The notes under the pieces: model-generated
What the model saw: the letters and a program-made list of their open reading frames with translations, nothing else
The model's database searches: none
Told to the model about the DNA's origin: nothing
Position numbers and translations under genes: made by a program
Part shown: positions 40,639 to 49,187 of the stretch, piece by piece
Layout of the letters: each line of letters starts with the position of its first letter
Position numbering within the stretch: position 1 is the stretch's first letter
DNA from: Streptomyces aculeolatus
GTDB taxonomy: Bacteria > Actinomycetota > Actinomycetes > Streptomycetales > Streptomycetaceae
Assembly: GCF_020400605.1 (NCBI RefSeq)
Contig: NZ_JAINRD010000001.1
Span: forward strand, 1 to 64,000
DNA: 64,000 bases
Direction: 5' to 3'

Positions 40639-41895
40639 CTACTCCGCATCGTCCGGGGCGTCCCCTTCCTCCCCCGGGCCGCCGTCGCCGCGGCGGTTCC
40701 GGCCCCGGTCGCGGTCCCTGTCGCGGTCCCGGTCCGCGCCGCCCAACTCCCCGTACGCGCCGAAGCCCCTGGCGCCGCGGGTGTCGCGGGTGTCCTCGTA
40801 GTCCCGGTAGCCGCGGTCCCGGCGTCCGCCCAGGTCCCAGCCACCCTCGCGGGTGACTATGCGATCCTTCTCCGGCGTCGTCGCCGGGCCCGCGGCCCGG
40901 GCGATCGTGATCAGCCGGTCCGTCATCTCCAGCCGGCCGACGTCCGCGTCGTCGTACGCCATCAGCCGGTGCCCGCGCTTGACCGCCACGACCAGGTCGT
41001 CCGTCTCGCGCGGCATCAGACCCGCCTCCGCCTTGGTCGCCGGGCGCTCGATGAGGTCCAGGCCCGAGCCCTGCACGATCAGGTCCTCCAGGACCGTGCC
41101 CGCGCTCGGGCTCAGCACCGACAGGCCGAGCAGCCGGCCCGCCGCGCTGGAGCTGGTGATCACCGCGTCCGCGCCGGACTGGCGCAGCAGCGGCGCGTTC
41201 TCCTCCTCGCGCACCGCCGTCACGATCTTGGCCCGCGGGTTCAGCTGCCGCACCGTCAGCGTCACCAGCACCGCCGTGTCGTCGCGCTGCGGCGAGATCA
41301 CGAACTGCGCCGCCCGCTGCCCCTCGGCGCGCAGCAGCACGGCGGAGCGCGTGGCGTCGCCGACGACGCCGACGTAGCCGTCGGCGTTGGCCGCCTCGAC
41401 GACCTTGCTGCTCGGGTCGATGATCACGACCTGGCCCTTCTCCAGCCCCTTGGCGCGCAGCGTCTGCAGCGCGGAGCGGCCCTTCGTGCCGTAGCCGACG
41501 ATGACAGTGTGATCGCGCAACGCGGACCTCCAGCGATCGAGCCGCCACTGCTGGCGGGTGCGCTCGGTGAGCACCTCAAGGGTGGTGCCGACGAGGATGA
41601 TCAGGAAGAGCACGCGCAGCGGCGTCACCACGAGGACGGTGCTGAGCCGGGTGCCCGGGGTGGCGGGGACGATGTCGCCGTAGCCGGTGGTGGAGAGGGA
41701 GACGGTGGCGTAGTAGGCGGCGTCCAGCAGGCCGACCTTGCCGCCGGCGTTGTCGTGGTAGCCGTCGCGGCCGAGGTAGACCACGAAGACGGCGAGGGCC
41801 AGGACGAAGAGCGCGGCCAGGATGCGGCCGCCGACCTGGCGCAGCGGGGCGCGCGGGCGGCGGGGCAGGGCGACGCGTTGGTCGGGGTACTTCAC
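40639..41895 (-). CDS. Potassium channel with RCK/TrkA-N regulatory domains (418 aa)
   Basis: A two-helix channel subunit. TM1 is at about 23-42, the pore helix and selectivity filter TTGYGD at 69-74, and TM2 at about 85-105. The cytoplasmic RCK N domain follows (about 118-240), with the nucleotide-binding start VIVGYGTKGRSAL. A TrkA-C-like domain (about 260-340) and an Arg/Asp-rich tail with repeated DRD units end the protein. It probably forms a tetrameric, ligand-gated K+ channel. The GTG start at 41895 overlaps the moeA TGA (GTGA), so it is translated as part of the mobA-moeA unit, an unusual partner. Confidence 0.93.
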   Translation of the reverse strand: MKYPDQRVALPRRPRAPLRQVGGRILAALFVLALAVFVVYLGRDGYHDNAGGKVGLLDAAYYATVSLSTTGYGDIVPATPGTRLSTVLVVTPLRVLFLIILVGTTLEVLTERTRQQWRLDRWRSALRDHTVIVGYGTKGRSALQTLRAKGLEKGQVVIIDPSSKVVEAANADGYVGVVGDATRSAVLLRAEGQRAAQFVISPQRDDTAVLVTLTVRQLNPRAKIVTAVREEENAPLLRQSGADAVITSSSAAGRLLGLSVLSPSAGTVLEDLIVQGSGLDLIERPATKAEAGLMPRETDDLVVAVKRGHRLMAYDDADVGRLEMTDRLITIARAAGPATTPEKDRIVTREGGWDLGGRRDRGYRDYEDTRDTRGARGFGAYGELGGADRDRDRDRDRGRNRRGDGGPGEEGDAPDDAE

Positions 41896-44063
41896 GCGGG
41901 GCCTGCCGGGGTGGTCGGGGCGGTGGCCGCGGCTGCCGCGGGCGCCGCGGTCCAGGGCAGGCGGAGTACGCGCACGGGGGCGCCGGCTGCCGCGCCGCCG
42001 GGCGGGACGACGGCGAGGGCGTCGGCGACGGCGAGGCCGCGGAGCATGGCGGGGCCCGTGAAGTGCAGGGGGTGGGCGGCGGGTTGTCCGCCGGCGCGAG
42101 GCGCTGCTGGGTGTTGTCCTGCTGGACGCCGCTTTCCTGCGGTTTGCGCTGCCGCGGCTTGCGCTGCCGCCGCCTGCGCGCCTGTGCCGTGCTCCATGGC
42201 GACCGGCACCAGCCGGGTGTCCGTCGGGTGCCCCTTCGCGTCCGCGGTGAGCACCGCCTCCGGCGGCTCCGTGCCCGGCGCGGCCCCTCCGAGCACGCGC
42301 ACCAGCGGCTCGGCGAGCGTGAGCAGCCCGGAGACCGCCGCCAGCGGGTTGCCGGGCAGCCCGACGACGTACGCGCCGGTCGGCAGCACCGCCAGCAGCA
42401 TCGGATGGCCGGGGCGTACGGCGACGCCGTCGACGAGCAGGTCCGCCTTGAGCCGGCGCAGGGTGGCGTGGACGTGGTCGACGGGGCCCGCGGCGGTGCC
42501 GCCGGTGGTCACGACGACGTCCGCGGTGGACGTGGCGACGGCCTCGTACAGCAGCTCCGCGTCGTCCCCCAGCCGCCGGGTGACGAACGGCTCGGCGCCG
42601 CACGCGCGCAGCCACGGGTCCAGCATCGGTCCGAGCGCGTCGCGGATGCGGCCGTCGCGCGGCAGGCCGCGGTGCAGCAACTCGGCGCCGAGGACGAGGA
42701 CCTCGACGCGGGGGCGGCGGACCACGCGCAGCTCGTCGTGGCCCGCGGCGGCGGCGAGGCCGAGGACGGCGGGCGTGACGCGCTCGCCGGCGGGCAGCAA
42801 CTCGACGCCGGCGCGGCACTCCTGGCCGCGCGGGCGGATGTCCTGCCCGGTACGGACGTCCTGGGCGGCGGTGGCCCCGGTGGCGTAGAGGCTGCCGCCG
42901 TCGCGGAGTTCGGCGTGCTCGGAGCGGAGGACGCCGGTGGCGCCGGGCGGGACGCGGGCGCCGGTGGCGATGCGTACGGCGTGGCCGTCGGGCAGCGGGG
43001 GGTGGGCGGCGTGGCCGGCGAGGATGCCCGGCCCGGCGGAGTCGAGCCGCCAGGGGCCCGGGCCGGCGACGGCGTAGCCGTCCATGGCGGAGGTGTCGAA
43101 AGGCGGCAGATCGACGAGGGCCTTCAGCGGATCGGCGAGCACCTGCCCGTACGCCCCGGCCACCGGCACCGCGACGGCGCCCAGCCGCCGCCCGGCCCGT
43201 ACGGCGACGCGGCGGGCGGCGTCCCAGGACAGCCCGCGCGGGTCGCGGGGCTCGGGCCGGGCACGCCCGTCGAGCCCGAGCGCCACGTCCAGCGGATCCC
43301 CACCGCCCTCGGCACCGCCGCGCGCCGCGGGGGCGTCCGCGCGCCGTGCGCCCGCGGCGCGGGGAGCCTCACCGGCCCCGCCGCCGGCCGCTCCCGCCCG
43401 GGGCCGGTGCCCGGCCCTCGCACGCCACTCGCGGGGACCGGCGCCGTCCGGCACCCCTGCCCCGCGGGCGTCGGCACCGGCTGCGGAGCCCGTGCCAGCC
43501 CTCGGACCGCCTTCGGGCGCCGCAGGCCCGGCCGCGCGTCCCCGGGAGCTACGGCCGTAGCCCCCGGGTGCGGCACGCTCCTCGGGGCGAGCCCCGGAAC
43601 CGGTCGTCGGGCCCGGTTCGACGGGACCGCCGCGGCCCGCCGCCGAATCGCCTCCGCGCCGCAGCGGGCCATGGCCCGGTCGCGAACGCGCGGACGGCCC
43701 GCCGGAGTCGTCGCCGCGGTCAGGAGTCTCGCGCACCGCGCGGTCGGCGCGCCGCTCTGCGGAAGTCGTGTCCCGGTCCGTGAGCGACAGGGCGTCCCCG
43801 GACTCGTCCGTGCGCGCCGGTCCGCGGGACGTCCCCGGCCCCGGGGGGACCGCGGGCGGCGGGGCGTCGGCGAGCGTGAAGGCGTCGCCGTAGGTGGCGG
43901 CCAGGTCGCGGCGGTCGTTCGCCAGCGCCAGCGCGTCCGCGAACTCGTCGCCGCGCGCGCCGGTTTCGCCGTCGCTCCCGCTCCCGCCTCCGGGCCTGTT
44001 CCCGCTCCCCGATCCGGCGCCCGCCCCGGGAGTGCGCCGGTCGCCGCGCCGACCGGAGGTCAT
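41892..44063 (-). CDS. moeA: MoeA-like molybdopterin molybdenumtransferase with long disordered N-terminal extension (723 aa)
   Basis: Residues about 280-723 are a MoeA protein, which inserts molybdate into adenylylated molybdopterin. They contain LPPFDTSAMDGYAV, IATGARVPPGATGVLRSEH, DIRPRGQE, the MoCF-fold motif VVVTTGGTAAGPVD and VVGLPGNPLAAV. The first 280 residues are low-complexity Gly/Arg/Ser/Asp sequence with two short repeated segments (GDEFADALALANDR, DESGDALSLTDRD) and no known domain. Normal MoeA is about 400-430 residues. The ATG at 44063 overlaps the mobA stop (ATGA), so this start is well supported by coupling. Confidence 0.85.
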   Translation of the reverse strand: MTSGRRGDRRTPGAGAGSGSGNRPGGGSGSDGETGARGDEFADALALANDRRDLAATYGDAFTLADAPPPAVPPGPGTSRGPARTDESGDALSLTDRDTTSAERRADRAVRETPDRGDDSGGPSARSRPGHGPLRRGGDSAAGRGGPVEPGPTTGSGARPEERAAPGGYGRSSRGRAAGPAAPEGGPRAGTGSAAGADARGAGVPDGAGPREWRARAGHRPRAGAAGGGAGEAPRAAGARRADAPAARGGAEGGGDPLDVALGLDGRARPEPRDPRGLSWDAARRVAVRAGRRLGAVAVPVAGAYGQVLADPLKALVDLPPFDTSAMDGYAVAGPGPWRLDSAGPGILAGHAAHPPLPDGHAVRIATGARVPPGATGVLRSEHAELRDGGSLYATGATAAQDVRTGQDIRPRGQECRAGVELLPAGERVTPAVLGLAAAAGHDELRVVRRPRVEVLVLGAELLHRGLPRDGRIRDALGPMLDPWLRACGAEPFVTRRLGDDAELLYEAVATSTADVVVTTGGTAAGPVDHVHATLRRLKADLLVDGVAVRPGHPMLLAVLPTGAYVVGLPGNPLAAVSGLLTLAEPLVRVLGGAAPGTEPPEAVLTADAKGHPTDTRLVPVAMEHGTGAQAAAAQAAAAQTAGKRRPAGQHPAAPRAGGQPAAHPLHFTGPAMLRGLAVADALAVVPPGGAAAGAPVRVLRLPWTAAPAAAAATAPTTPAGPA

Positions 44064-44974
44064 GTGTCCGCCCGGCCCTCCTCGGCCGTCTCCTCCGCCC
44101 ACCGCTCCGTCAGCGCCGTCACCTTGCGCGCCGCCTCCGCGACCGCTTCGGGGCCGCCGCCGGCCCGCCCCGCCGCGTAGCCGACGAGGAACGTCGTCAA
44201 CGGCGCCGCGGGGCGCGCCACTCCGTGCGCGGCGTCGCGCGCGAGGTCGAGCAGGAGGCGTGTGTCCACCTCGGTGTCGAGACCGAGTTCTTCCTTGACC
44301 GCTGCGAGCCATTCATCCAGCACGTGCCCATGCTCCCTGATCCGGTCCCTGGCCGTCGCCAGATCCTCCCAGGTGTCGCAGTCGAAAGTGGCACCGGATG
44401 CGGTACGGACGAGCCGCAGCTCGCCGGTGAGCAGCCGCAGCGGCAGGCCGGCGAGCGCGCCGTACTCGACGGCGAGCAGTGCAAGGCCGCGCCGCAGCGA
44501 CTCGGCACGGTACGCCGCGACGAGCGGCTGGTCGCGCCCGGTGCCGTCCACGAACATCGCCCCGTCGACGCTGATCTCCGCCGACGCGAGGGCGTCGAGG
44601 AGGGTCCGCACGGTGCCGTCGTCGAGGAACGGCAGGTCCGCGGAGAGCAGGACGACGGTGTCGGCCGTGGTCAGCGGCAGCGCGGCGGCCAGCGCGGCGA
44701 CGGGGCCGCCGCCGGGCGGCTCCTCACGGGTCCACGTCACCGGGCGGACCGTGGGGCGCCGCGGCCCCACGACCACGGTCCGGCCCGCGCCGCGGCACGC
44801 GCGCAACACCCGGTCCAGGAGGGTCCGCCCGCCGACGCGCAGGGCCATCTTGTCGACCCCGCCGAGCCGCCGCGCGGCGCCGCCGGCGAGCACGACGGCG
44901 GCGTACGCCCCCACCGCCCCGGGCTCCGCACCCGCGTGCGCCGCCCCGGATCCCGTGCCCCCGGCCTGCTCCAT
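44060..44974 (-). CDS. mobA: MobA-like nucleotidyltransferase with C-terminal DUF6457-type helical domain (304 aa)
   Basis: The N-terminal domain (about 25-205) is a molybdenum-cofactor guanylyltransferase-like fold, with AAVVLAGGAARRLGGVDKMAL (the GGxxxRxGxxK type motif) and LLSADLPFLDDGTV. The C-terminal 95 residues (VLDEWLAAVKEELGLD..., LTTFLVGYAAGRAGGG) form a helical domain found fused or adjacent to MobA in actinomycetes. The enzyme would make Mo-bis-MGD or MCD cofactor. The upstream Ala/Gly-rich 20 residues may be an extension. It is the first gene of an overlapping three-gene unit with moeA and the K+ channel. Confidence 0.88.
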   Translation of the reverse strand: MEQAGGTGSGAAHAGAEPGAVGAYAAVVLAGGAARRLGGVDKMALRVGGRTLLDRVLRACRGAGRTVVVGPRRPTVRPVTWTREEPPGGGPVAALAAALPLTTADTVVLLSADLPFLDDGTVRTLLDALASAEISVDGAMFVDGTGRDQPLVAAYRAESLRRGLALLAVEYGALAGLPLRLLTGELRLVRTASGATFDCDTWEDLATARDRIREHGHVLDEWLAAVKEELGLDTEVDTRLLLDLARDAAHGVARPAAPLTTFLVGYAAGRAGGGPEAVAEAARKVTALTERWAEETAEEGRADT

Positions 44975-45010
44975 GGCACGGGACCCTACCCGCCGTGCGC
45001 CGTTCCGCTG

Positions 45011-45186
45011 GGCCCTGTCTGACAAATGGCGCCGTCCGCCCGCAGGGCGGGTGTCGCGGCGTCTGGTGCGTGCGATCGCAAGGCGGAGGGTCGACCGCAT
45101 AGTGGGCCTATTCGGTCGAGCCCGACAACGCAGCGAGCGTGCGTGCCAGACGCCGCGACACAGGCGGGATTTGTCAGACAGGGGCC
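45011..45186. mobile_element. MITE-like 176-bp element with long terminal and internal inverted repeats
   Basis: The outer arms are GGCCCTGTCTGACAAAT (45011-45027) and its reverse complement with one extra G (45169-45186). Inside them a second perfect 16-bp pair lies at 45051-45066 (GTGTCGCGGCGTCTGG) and 45146-45161. The centre encodes nothing and has no transposase. The right arm touches the TAG stop of the bkdC copy 2 gene. Length and symmetry fit a non-autonomous element mobilised in trans, or a large cruciform or terminator repeat. Confidence 0.75.
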
Positions 45187-46835
45187 TAGAGGGCCCTGAG
45201 CAGCATCGCGGGGTTTTCGACGCAGTCGGCGACATACCGCAGGAAGCCGCCCGCCGTGCCGCCGTCGCACACCCGGTGGTCGAACGTGAACGACAGCTGC
45301 ACCACGCGCCGCACCGCCAGCTCGCCGCCGTGCACCCACGGCTTCTCCGCTATCCGCCCCACGCCGAGCATGCCCGCCTCGGGGTGGTTGAGGATCGGGG
45401 TCGAGCCGTCGACGCCGAAGACTCCGTAGTTGTTCAGCGTGAACGTGCCGCCGGTCAGCTCCGCGGGCGTCAGCGTGCCCGCCCGCGCGGCCTCGGTCAG
45501 CCGCGCCATCTCCGCGGAGAGCCGCTCGGCGGAGAGCGCGTGCGCGTCGCGCACGACGGGCACGACGAGTCCGCGGTCCGTCTGGGCGGCGAAGCCGAGG
45601 TGGACGGCGGGCAGCCGGACTATCTCGCGGCCCTGCACCGTGGAGTTCAGCTCGGGGAAGCGCGCGAGCGCGGCGGTGCAGACGCGGCCGAGCAGCGCGA
45701 GCAGCGACACCGGCGGCCGGTCTCCCGCCGCGGCGTTCATCGCGCGCCGGGCCGCCAGCAGTTCCGTCGCGTCGGCGTCCACCCAGCACGTGACGTCGGG
45801 GATCTCCCGCCTGCTGCGCGACAGCTTGTCGGCGATCGCCCCGCGCACCCCGCGCAGCGGCACCCGCTCGCCCTCGGCGGCCGCACCGCCGCGGGCCCCG
45901 GCACCGGCGGTGGGCGTCCCGGCGCCCACGGCCGTGCCACCGACCGCCGTACGCCCAGGGGTCGCCGCGGTACCCGCGGCACCGGTCGTCCGGCCGGCCG
46001 CCGGCGCCCCGGCCCGTACCGCGGCCTCGACGTCGGCGCGCAGGATCAGCCCGTGCGGCCCGGTGCCGGCGACGGCGCGCAGGTCGAGCCCGGACTGCCG
46101 GGCGATGCGCCGCACCAGCGGCGAGATGACGGCCACCGGCCCGTCCGCCACGGCACCCGGCGCAGACGTGCCCGCCGCCGTCACGCCCGCCGCCGTCGCG
46201 CCCGGTGCCGGCTGCCCGCCCGCTGCGGGCCGCACCGGGCCGCCGCCGTCCGCGGTTCGCCCGGCGGCGGCATCCGGCCGCGCCGCGCCGCCGGCACCCG
46301 GCCCCGTGCCGGTGATCCCGCCCGGTGTCCGGCCGCGGGCGCGGCCGTGGCCCGACGGGCGCCGGCGGCGGCGCGTGCCGCCCGCGCTCGTGCCGTAGCC
46401 GACGAGTACGTTGCCCGAGCCGCCCGTCTCCTCACCGGCGAACTCCGCGGCGGCCCGCGCCTCGACCACCGCGCCGTCGACCGCGCCGTCCGCCGAAGAG
46501 GCGGAAGCGGCACCCGCACCGCGGATCCTGTCCTCGACCCGGTCCCGGTAGCCACCACCGGTCCCTGCACCGGCACCGGTTCCGGCCGCGGTCTCCACCG
46601 CCACCGTGACCAGCACCGATCCCACCGGCACCTCCGTGCCCGGGTCGCCGTGGCGGGCGGTGACCACGCCGCCGTAGGGACACGGCACCTCGACCATCGC
46701 CTTGGCCGTCTCCACCTCCACCACCGGCTGGTCGACGGCGATGACGTCGCCGACGTCCACCAGCCAGGTGACGATCTCCGCCTCCGTCAGGCCCTCACCC
46801 AGGTCGGGCAGCGCGAACTCGCGGACCTCCGGCAT
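45186..46835 (-). CDS. bkdC: Branched-chain 2-oxoacid dehydrogenase E2 (copy 2, 549 aa)
   Basis: One lipoyl domain (about 1-80) with the modified lysine in VEVETAKAMVEV. A long Ala/Gly/Thr/Arg linker follows. The subunit-binding domain is near residue 235 (ISPLVRRIARQSGLDLRAVAGTG). The catalytic domain (about 320-549) ends with SFTFDHRVCDGG; Cys replaces the usual Leu/Val between the active-site Arg and Asp, which should be tolerated. Its ATG overlaps the E1beta stop by one base (TGATG). The stop codon lies in the right arm of the MITE-like element, so the original 3' end may have been trimmed or moved. Confidence 0.93.
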   Translation of the reverse strand: MPEVREFALPDLGEGLTEAEIVTWLVDVGDVIAVDQPVVEVETAKAMVEVPCPYGGVVTARHGDPGTEVPVGSVLVTVAVETAAGTGAGAGTGGGYRDRVEDRIRGAGAASASSADGAVDGAVVEARAAAEFAGEETGGSGNVLVGYGTSAGGTRRRRRPSGHGRARGRTPGGITGTGPGAGGAARPDAAAGRTADGGGPVRPAAGGQPAPGATAAGVTAAGTSAPGAVADGPVAVISPLVRRIARQSGLDLRAVAGTGPHGLILRADVEAAVRAGAPAAGRTTGAAGTAATPGRTAVGGTAVGAGTPTAGAGARGGAAAEGERVPLRGVRGAIADKLSRSRREIPDVTCWVDADATELLAARRAMNAAAGDRPPVSLLALLGRVCTAALARFPELNSTVQGREIVRLPAVHLGFAAQTDRGLVVPVVRDAHALSAERLSAEMARLTEAARAGTLTPAELTGGTFTLNNYGVFGVDGSTPILNHPEAGMLGVGRIAEKPWVHGGELAVRRVVQLSFTFDHRVCDGGTAGGFLRYVADCVENPAMLLRAL

Positions 46836-47872
46836 CAGCCGCCCTCCGTCCACTCGGCCTCCCACTGCAGCCGTGACACCGCGTCCAGCACGCGGTCCAC
46901 GCCCGGCAAGTGGTGCTTCTCCAGCATCGGCGGCGGGTACGGGATGTCGAGGCCGGCGACGCGCAGCACGGGCGCCTCCAGGTAGTGGAAGCACCGCTCG
47001 CCGATGCGGGCGGCGATCTCGCCGCCGGGGCCGGCGAAGCCGGGCGACTCGTGGACGACGACGGCGCGGCCCGTGCGCCGCACGGACTCGACGACCGTCG
47101 CCTCGTCGAACGGGACCAGGGAGCGCAGGTCGACGACCTCCAGGTCCCAGCCCTCCTCCCGGGCGGCCTCGGCGGCCTCCATGCAGACCGGCACCGAGGG
47201 TCCGTACGTCACGAGGGTGGCCGTCGTGCCCTGCCGGCGCACCACCGCGCGCCCGATGCCGGGCACCTCCTCGGGCCGCTCGGGGTCCCAGCCGGCCTTC
47301 GACCAGTACAGCCGCTTGGGCTCCATGAAGACCACGGGGTCGTCGGAGGCGATGGCCGCGCGCAGCAGCCCGTAGGCGTCGGCGACCGTGCCGGGCGTGA
47401 GCACGTGCAGCCCGGGGGTGGCCATGTAGTACGCCTCGGAGGAGTCGCCGTGGTGCTCGACGCCGCCGATGCCGCCGCCGTACGGCACGCGGATGGTCAG
47501 CGGCATCGGGGTGGCCCCCCGGGTCCGGTTGCGCATCCGGGAGACGTGGCTGACGAGTTGCTCGAACGCGGGATAGCCGAAGGCGTCGAACTGCATCTCG
47601 ACCACCGGCCGCAGCCCGTACATCGCCATCCCCACGGCCGTGCCGAGGATGCCGGCCTCGGCCAGCGGGGTGTCCGTGCAGCGGTCCTCGCCGAACTCCT
47701 CGGCCAGGCCCTGGGTGATGCGGAAGACGCCGCCCAGTTGGCCCACGTCCTCGCCCAGGACGTGGACGGCGGGGTCGGCGGCCATCGCGTCGCGCATCGC
47801 GCGCGTGAGGGCCTGCGCCATGGTGGCGGGCTTGCGCCCGGTCGCGGTGCCGGCGACGGCGGTCGTCGTCAT
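46835..47872 (-). CDS. bkdB: Branched-chain 2-oxoacid dehydrogenase E1 beta subunit (copy 2, 345 aa)
   Basis: A transketolase-like beta chain with VLGEDVGQLGGVFRIT, DTPLAEAGILGTAVGMAMYG, QFDAFGYPAFEQLVSH, RVPYGGGIGGVEHHGDSSE and DPVVFMEPKRLYW. It is about 20 residues longer at the N-terminus than copy 1 (TTTAVAGTATGRKP). The ATG at 47872 overlaps the E1alpha stop in an ATGA. It probably pairs only with the copy 2 E1alpha, since the operon is tightly coupled throughout. Confidence 0.94.
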   Translation of the reverse strand: MTTTAVAGTATGRKPATMAQALTRAMRDAMAADPAVHVLGEDVGQLGGVFRITQGLAEEFGEDRCTDTPLAEAGILGTAVGMAMYGLRPVVEMQFDAFGYPAFEQLVSHVSRMRNRTRGATPMPLTIRVPYGGGIGGVEHHGDSSEAYYMATPGLHVLTPGTVADAYGLLRAAIASDDPVVFMEPKRLYWSKAGWDPERPEEVPGIGRAVVRRQGTTATLVTYGPSVPVCMEAAEAAREEGWDLEVVDLRSLVPFDEATVVESVRRTGRAVVVHESPGFAGPGGEIAARIGERCFHYLEAPVLRVAGLDIPYPPPMLEKHHLPGVDRVLDAVSRLQWEAEWTEGG

Positions 47873-49026
47873 CGCGTCTCCTCCCCCTCGCCGTCCCCGT
47901 CCTCCAGCTCCGCCGCCAGCTCGGCGCGCAGCATGCTCTCCTGCTCGCGGAGCTGCTGCGTCGGCTCGGCGTAGACGTGCGCGAAGAGGTCCATCGGGTC
48001 CAGCTCGGCGTCGGCGTGCAGCCGCTCGCGCATGCCCGCGGCCAGTTCCTCCGCCGCCGCGCGGGCCGCGGCCGCGTCCGCCTCTTCGAGCAGCCCGCGG
48101 CCGGTCAGCTCGGCCTCCAGCAGCGCGATGGGGTCGTGCGCGCGCCAGGGCTCGACCTCGCTGTCCGTGCGGTACCGCGTGGCGTCGTCGGCGTTGGTGT
48201 GGGCGTCCATCCGGTACGTGACGGCCTCGACGAGCGTCGGGCCGCCGCCGCCCCGGGCCCGCTCGACGGCCTCGGTGAGGACCTCGTACGCCGCCAGGGC
48301 GTCGTTGCCGTCGATGAGGCGGCCCGGCATCCCGTACCCCACGGCCTTGTGGGCGAGGGAGGGGGCGGCGGTCTGCTTGGCGAGGGGGACGGAGATCGCA
48401 AAGCCGTTGTTCTGCACGAGGAAGACCACGGGCGTGCGCCAGACGGCGGCGAAGTTCAGCGCCTCGTGGAAGTCGCCCTCGCTCGTGCCGCCGTCGCCGA
48501 CCATGGCGAGGGCGACGACGTCGTCGCCCTTGAGCATGGCGGCGCGGGCGAGGCCGACGGCGTGCGGGAGCTGGGTGGCGAGCGGGGTGCACAGGGGGGC
48601 GATGCGGTGCTCCGCGGGGTCGTACCCCGTGTGCCAGTCGCCGCGGAGCAGCGTGAGGGCCTGCACGGGGTCGAGGCCGCGGGCGACGGCGGCGAGCGTG
48701 TCCCGGTAACTGGGGAAGAGCCAGTCCTGCGGGCGCAGGGCGCGGGCCGCGGCGACCTGGCAGGCCTCCTGGCCGGTCGTGGACGGGTAGACCGCGAGGC
48801 GGCCCTGCTTGGTCAGGGTCGTCGCCTGTTCGTTGTACCTCCGGCCGGTGACCAGCGCGCCGTACAGCTCGCGGAGCAGTCCGGCGTCGGCCTTCTCCGC
48901 GGCGGAGGTGCCGAGCACGCGGTACGGCTCGGGGTCGGGCAGCAGGGGTGCCGCTTCCGTACGCGGCTTCCAGGCCGGCGGGGGCGCCGGGTGGTAGGCG
49001 CGGCCGGGCTGCTCAAGAACCGTCAT
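47869..49026 (-). CDS. bkdA: Branched-chain 2-oxoacid dehydrogenase E1 alpha subunit (copy 2, 385 aa)
   Basis: A normal-length E1 alpha chain without the lysine-rich tail of copy 1. The ThDP/Mg motif runs from GDGGTSEGDFHEAL to NNGFAIS, the loop is YRMDAHTNADDATRYR, and the N-terminal Pro-rich segment (HPAPPPAWKPRTEAAPLLPDP) is typical of the family. The ATG at 49026 has a near-perfect Shine-Dalgarno (AAGGAGGT), so this is preferred to an upstream frame extension to 49095. It leads the second bkd operon and faces the Lrp-type regulator gene. An ACCGA/TCGGT palindrome lies 47 nt upstream. Confidence 0.95.
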   Translation of the reverse strand: MTVLEQPGRAYHPAPPPAWKPRTEAAPLLPDPEPYRVLGTSAAEKADAGLLRELYGALVTGRRYNEQATTLTKQGRLAVYPSTTGQEACQVAAARALRPQDWLFPSYRDTLAAVARGLDPVQALTLLRGDWHTGYDPAEHRIAPLCTPLATQLPHAVGLARAAMLKGDDVVALAMVGDGGTSEGDFHEALNFAAVWRTPVVFLVQNNGFAISVPLAKQTAAPSLAHKAVGYGMPGRLIDGNDALAAYEVLTEAVERARGGGGPTLVEAVTYRMDAHTNADDATRYRTDSEVEPWRAHDPIALLEAELTGRGLLEEADAAAARAAAEELAAGMRERLHADAELDPMDLFAHVYAEPTQQLREQESMLRAELAAELEDGDGEGEETR

Positions 49027-49072
49027 GACGTCCACCTCCTTGTGGGCGTGGCTGAGACCTCGTGCACTCCCT

Positions 49073-49086
49073 ACCGATTGTTCGGT
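49073..49086. promoter_or_regulatory. PaaR-type palindrome in front of the second bkd operon
   Basis: ACCGATTGTTCGGT, with ACCGA/TCGGT arms and a 4-bp spacer, lies between bkdA copy 2 and the Lrp gene. The same motif is found at two paa promoters in this window. Confidence 0.6.
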
Positions 49087-49187
49087 TGACGGCACATTTT
49101 GGCTACAGGGAACCCCAGCCTGTGGACAAACGGTTCTGCACAGCTTCCAATACCAGCAGGTCGTCCAGACACGGGAGGCGGTAGGGC

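Noticed and set aside
45011..45186. Small RNA gene or tRNA-like structure
   Set aside because: The nested perfect inverted repeats span the whole stretch and fit a MITE or terminator better. No conserved RNA motif was recognised.
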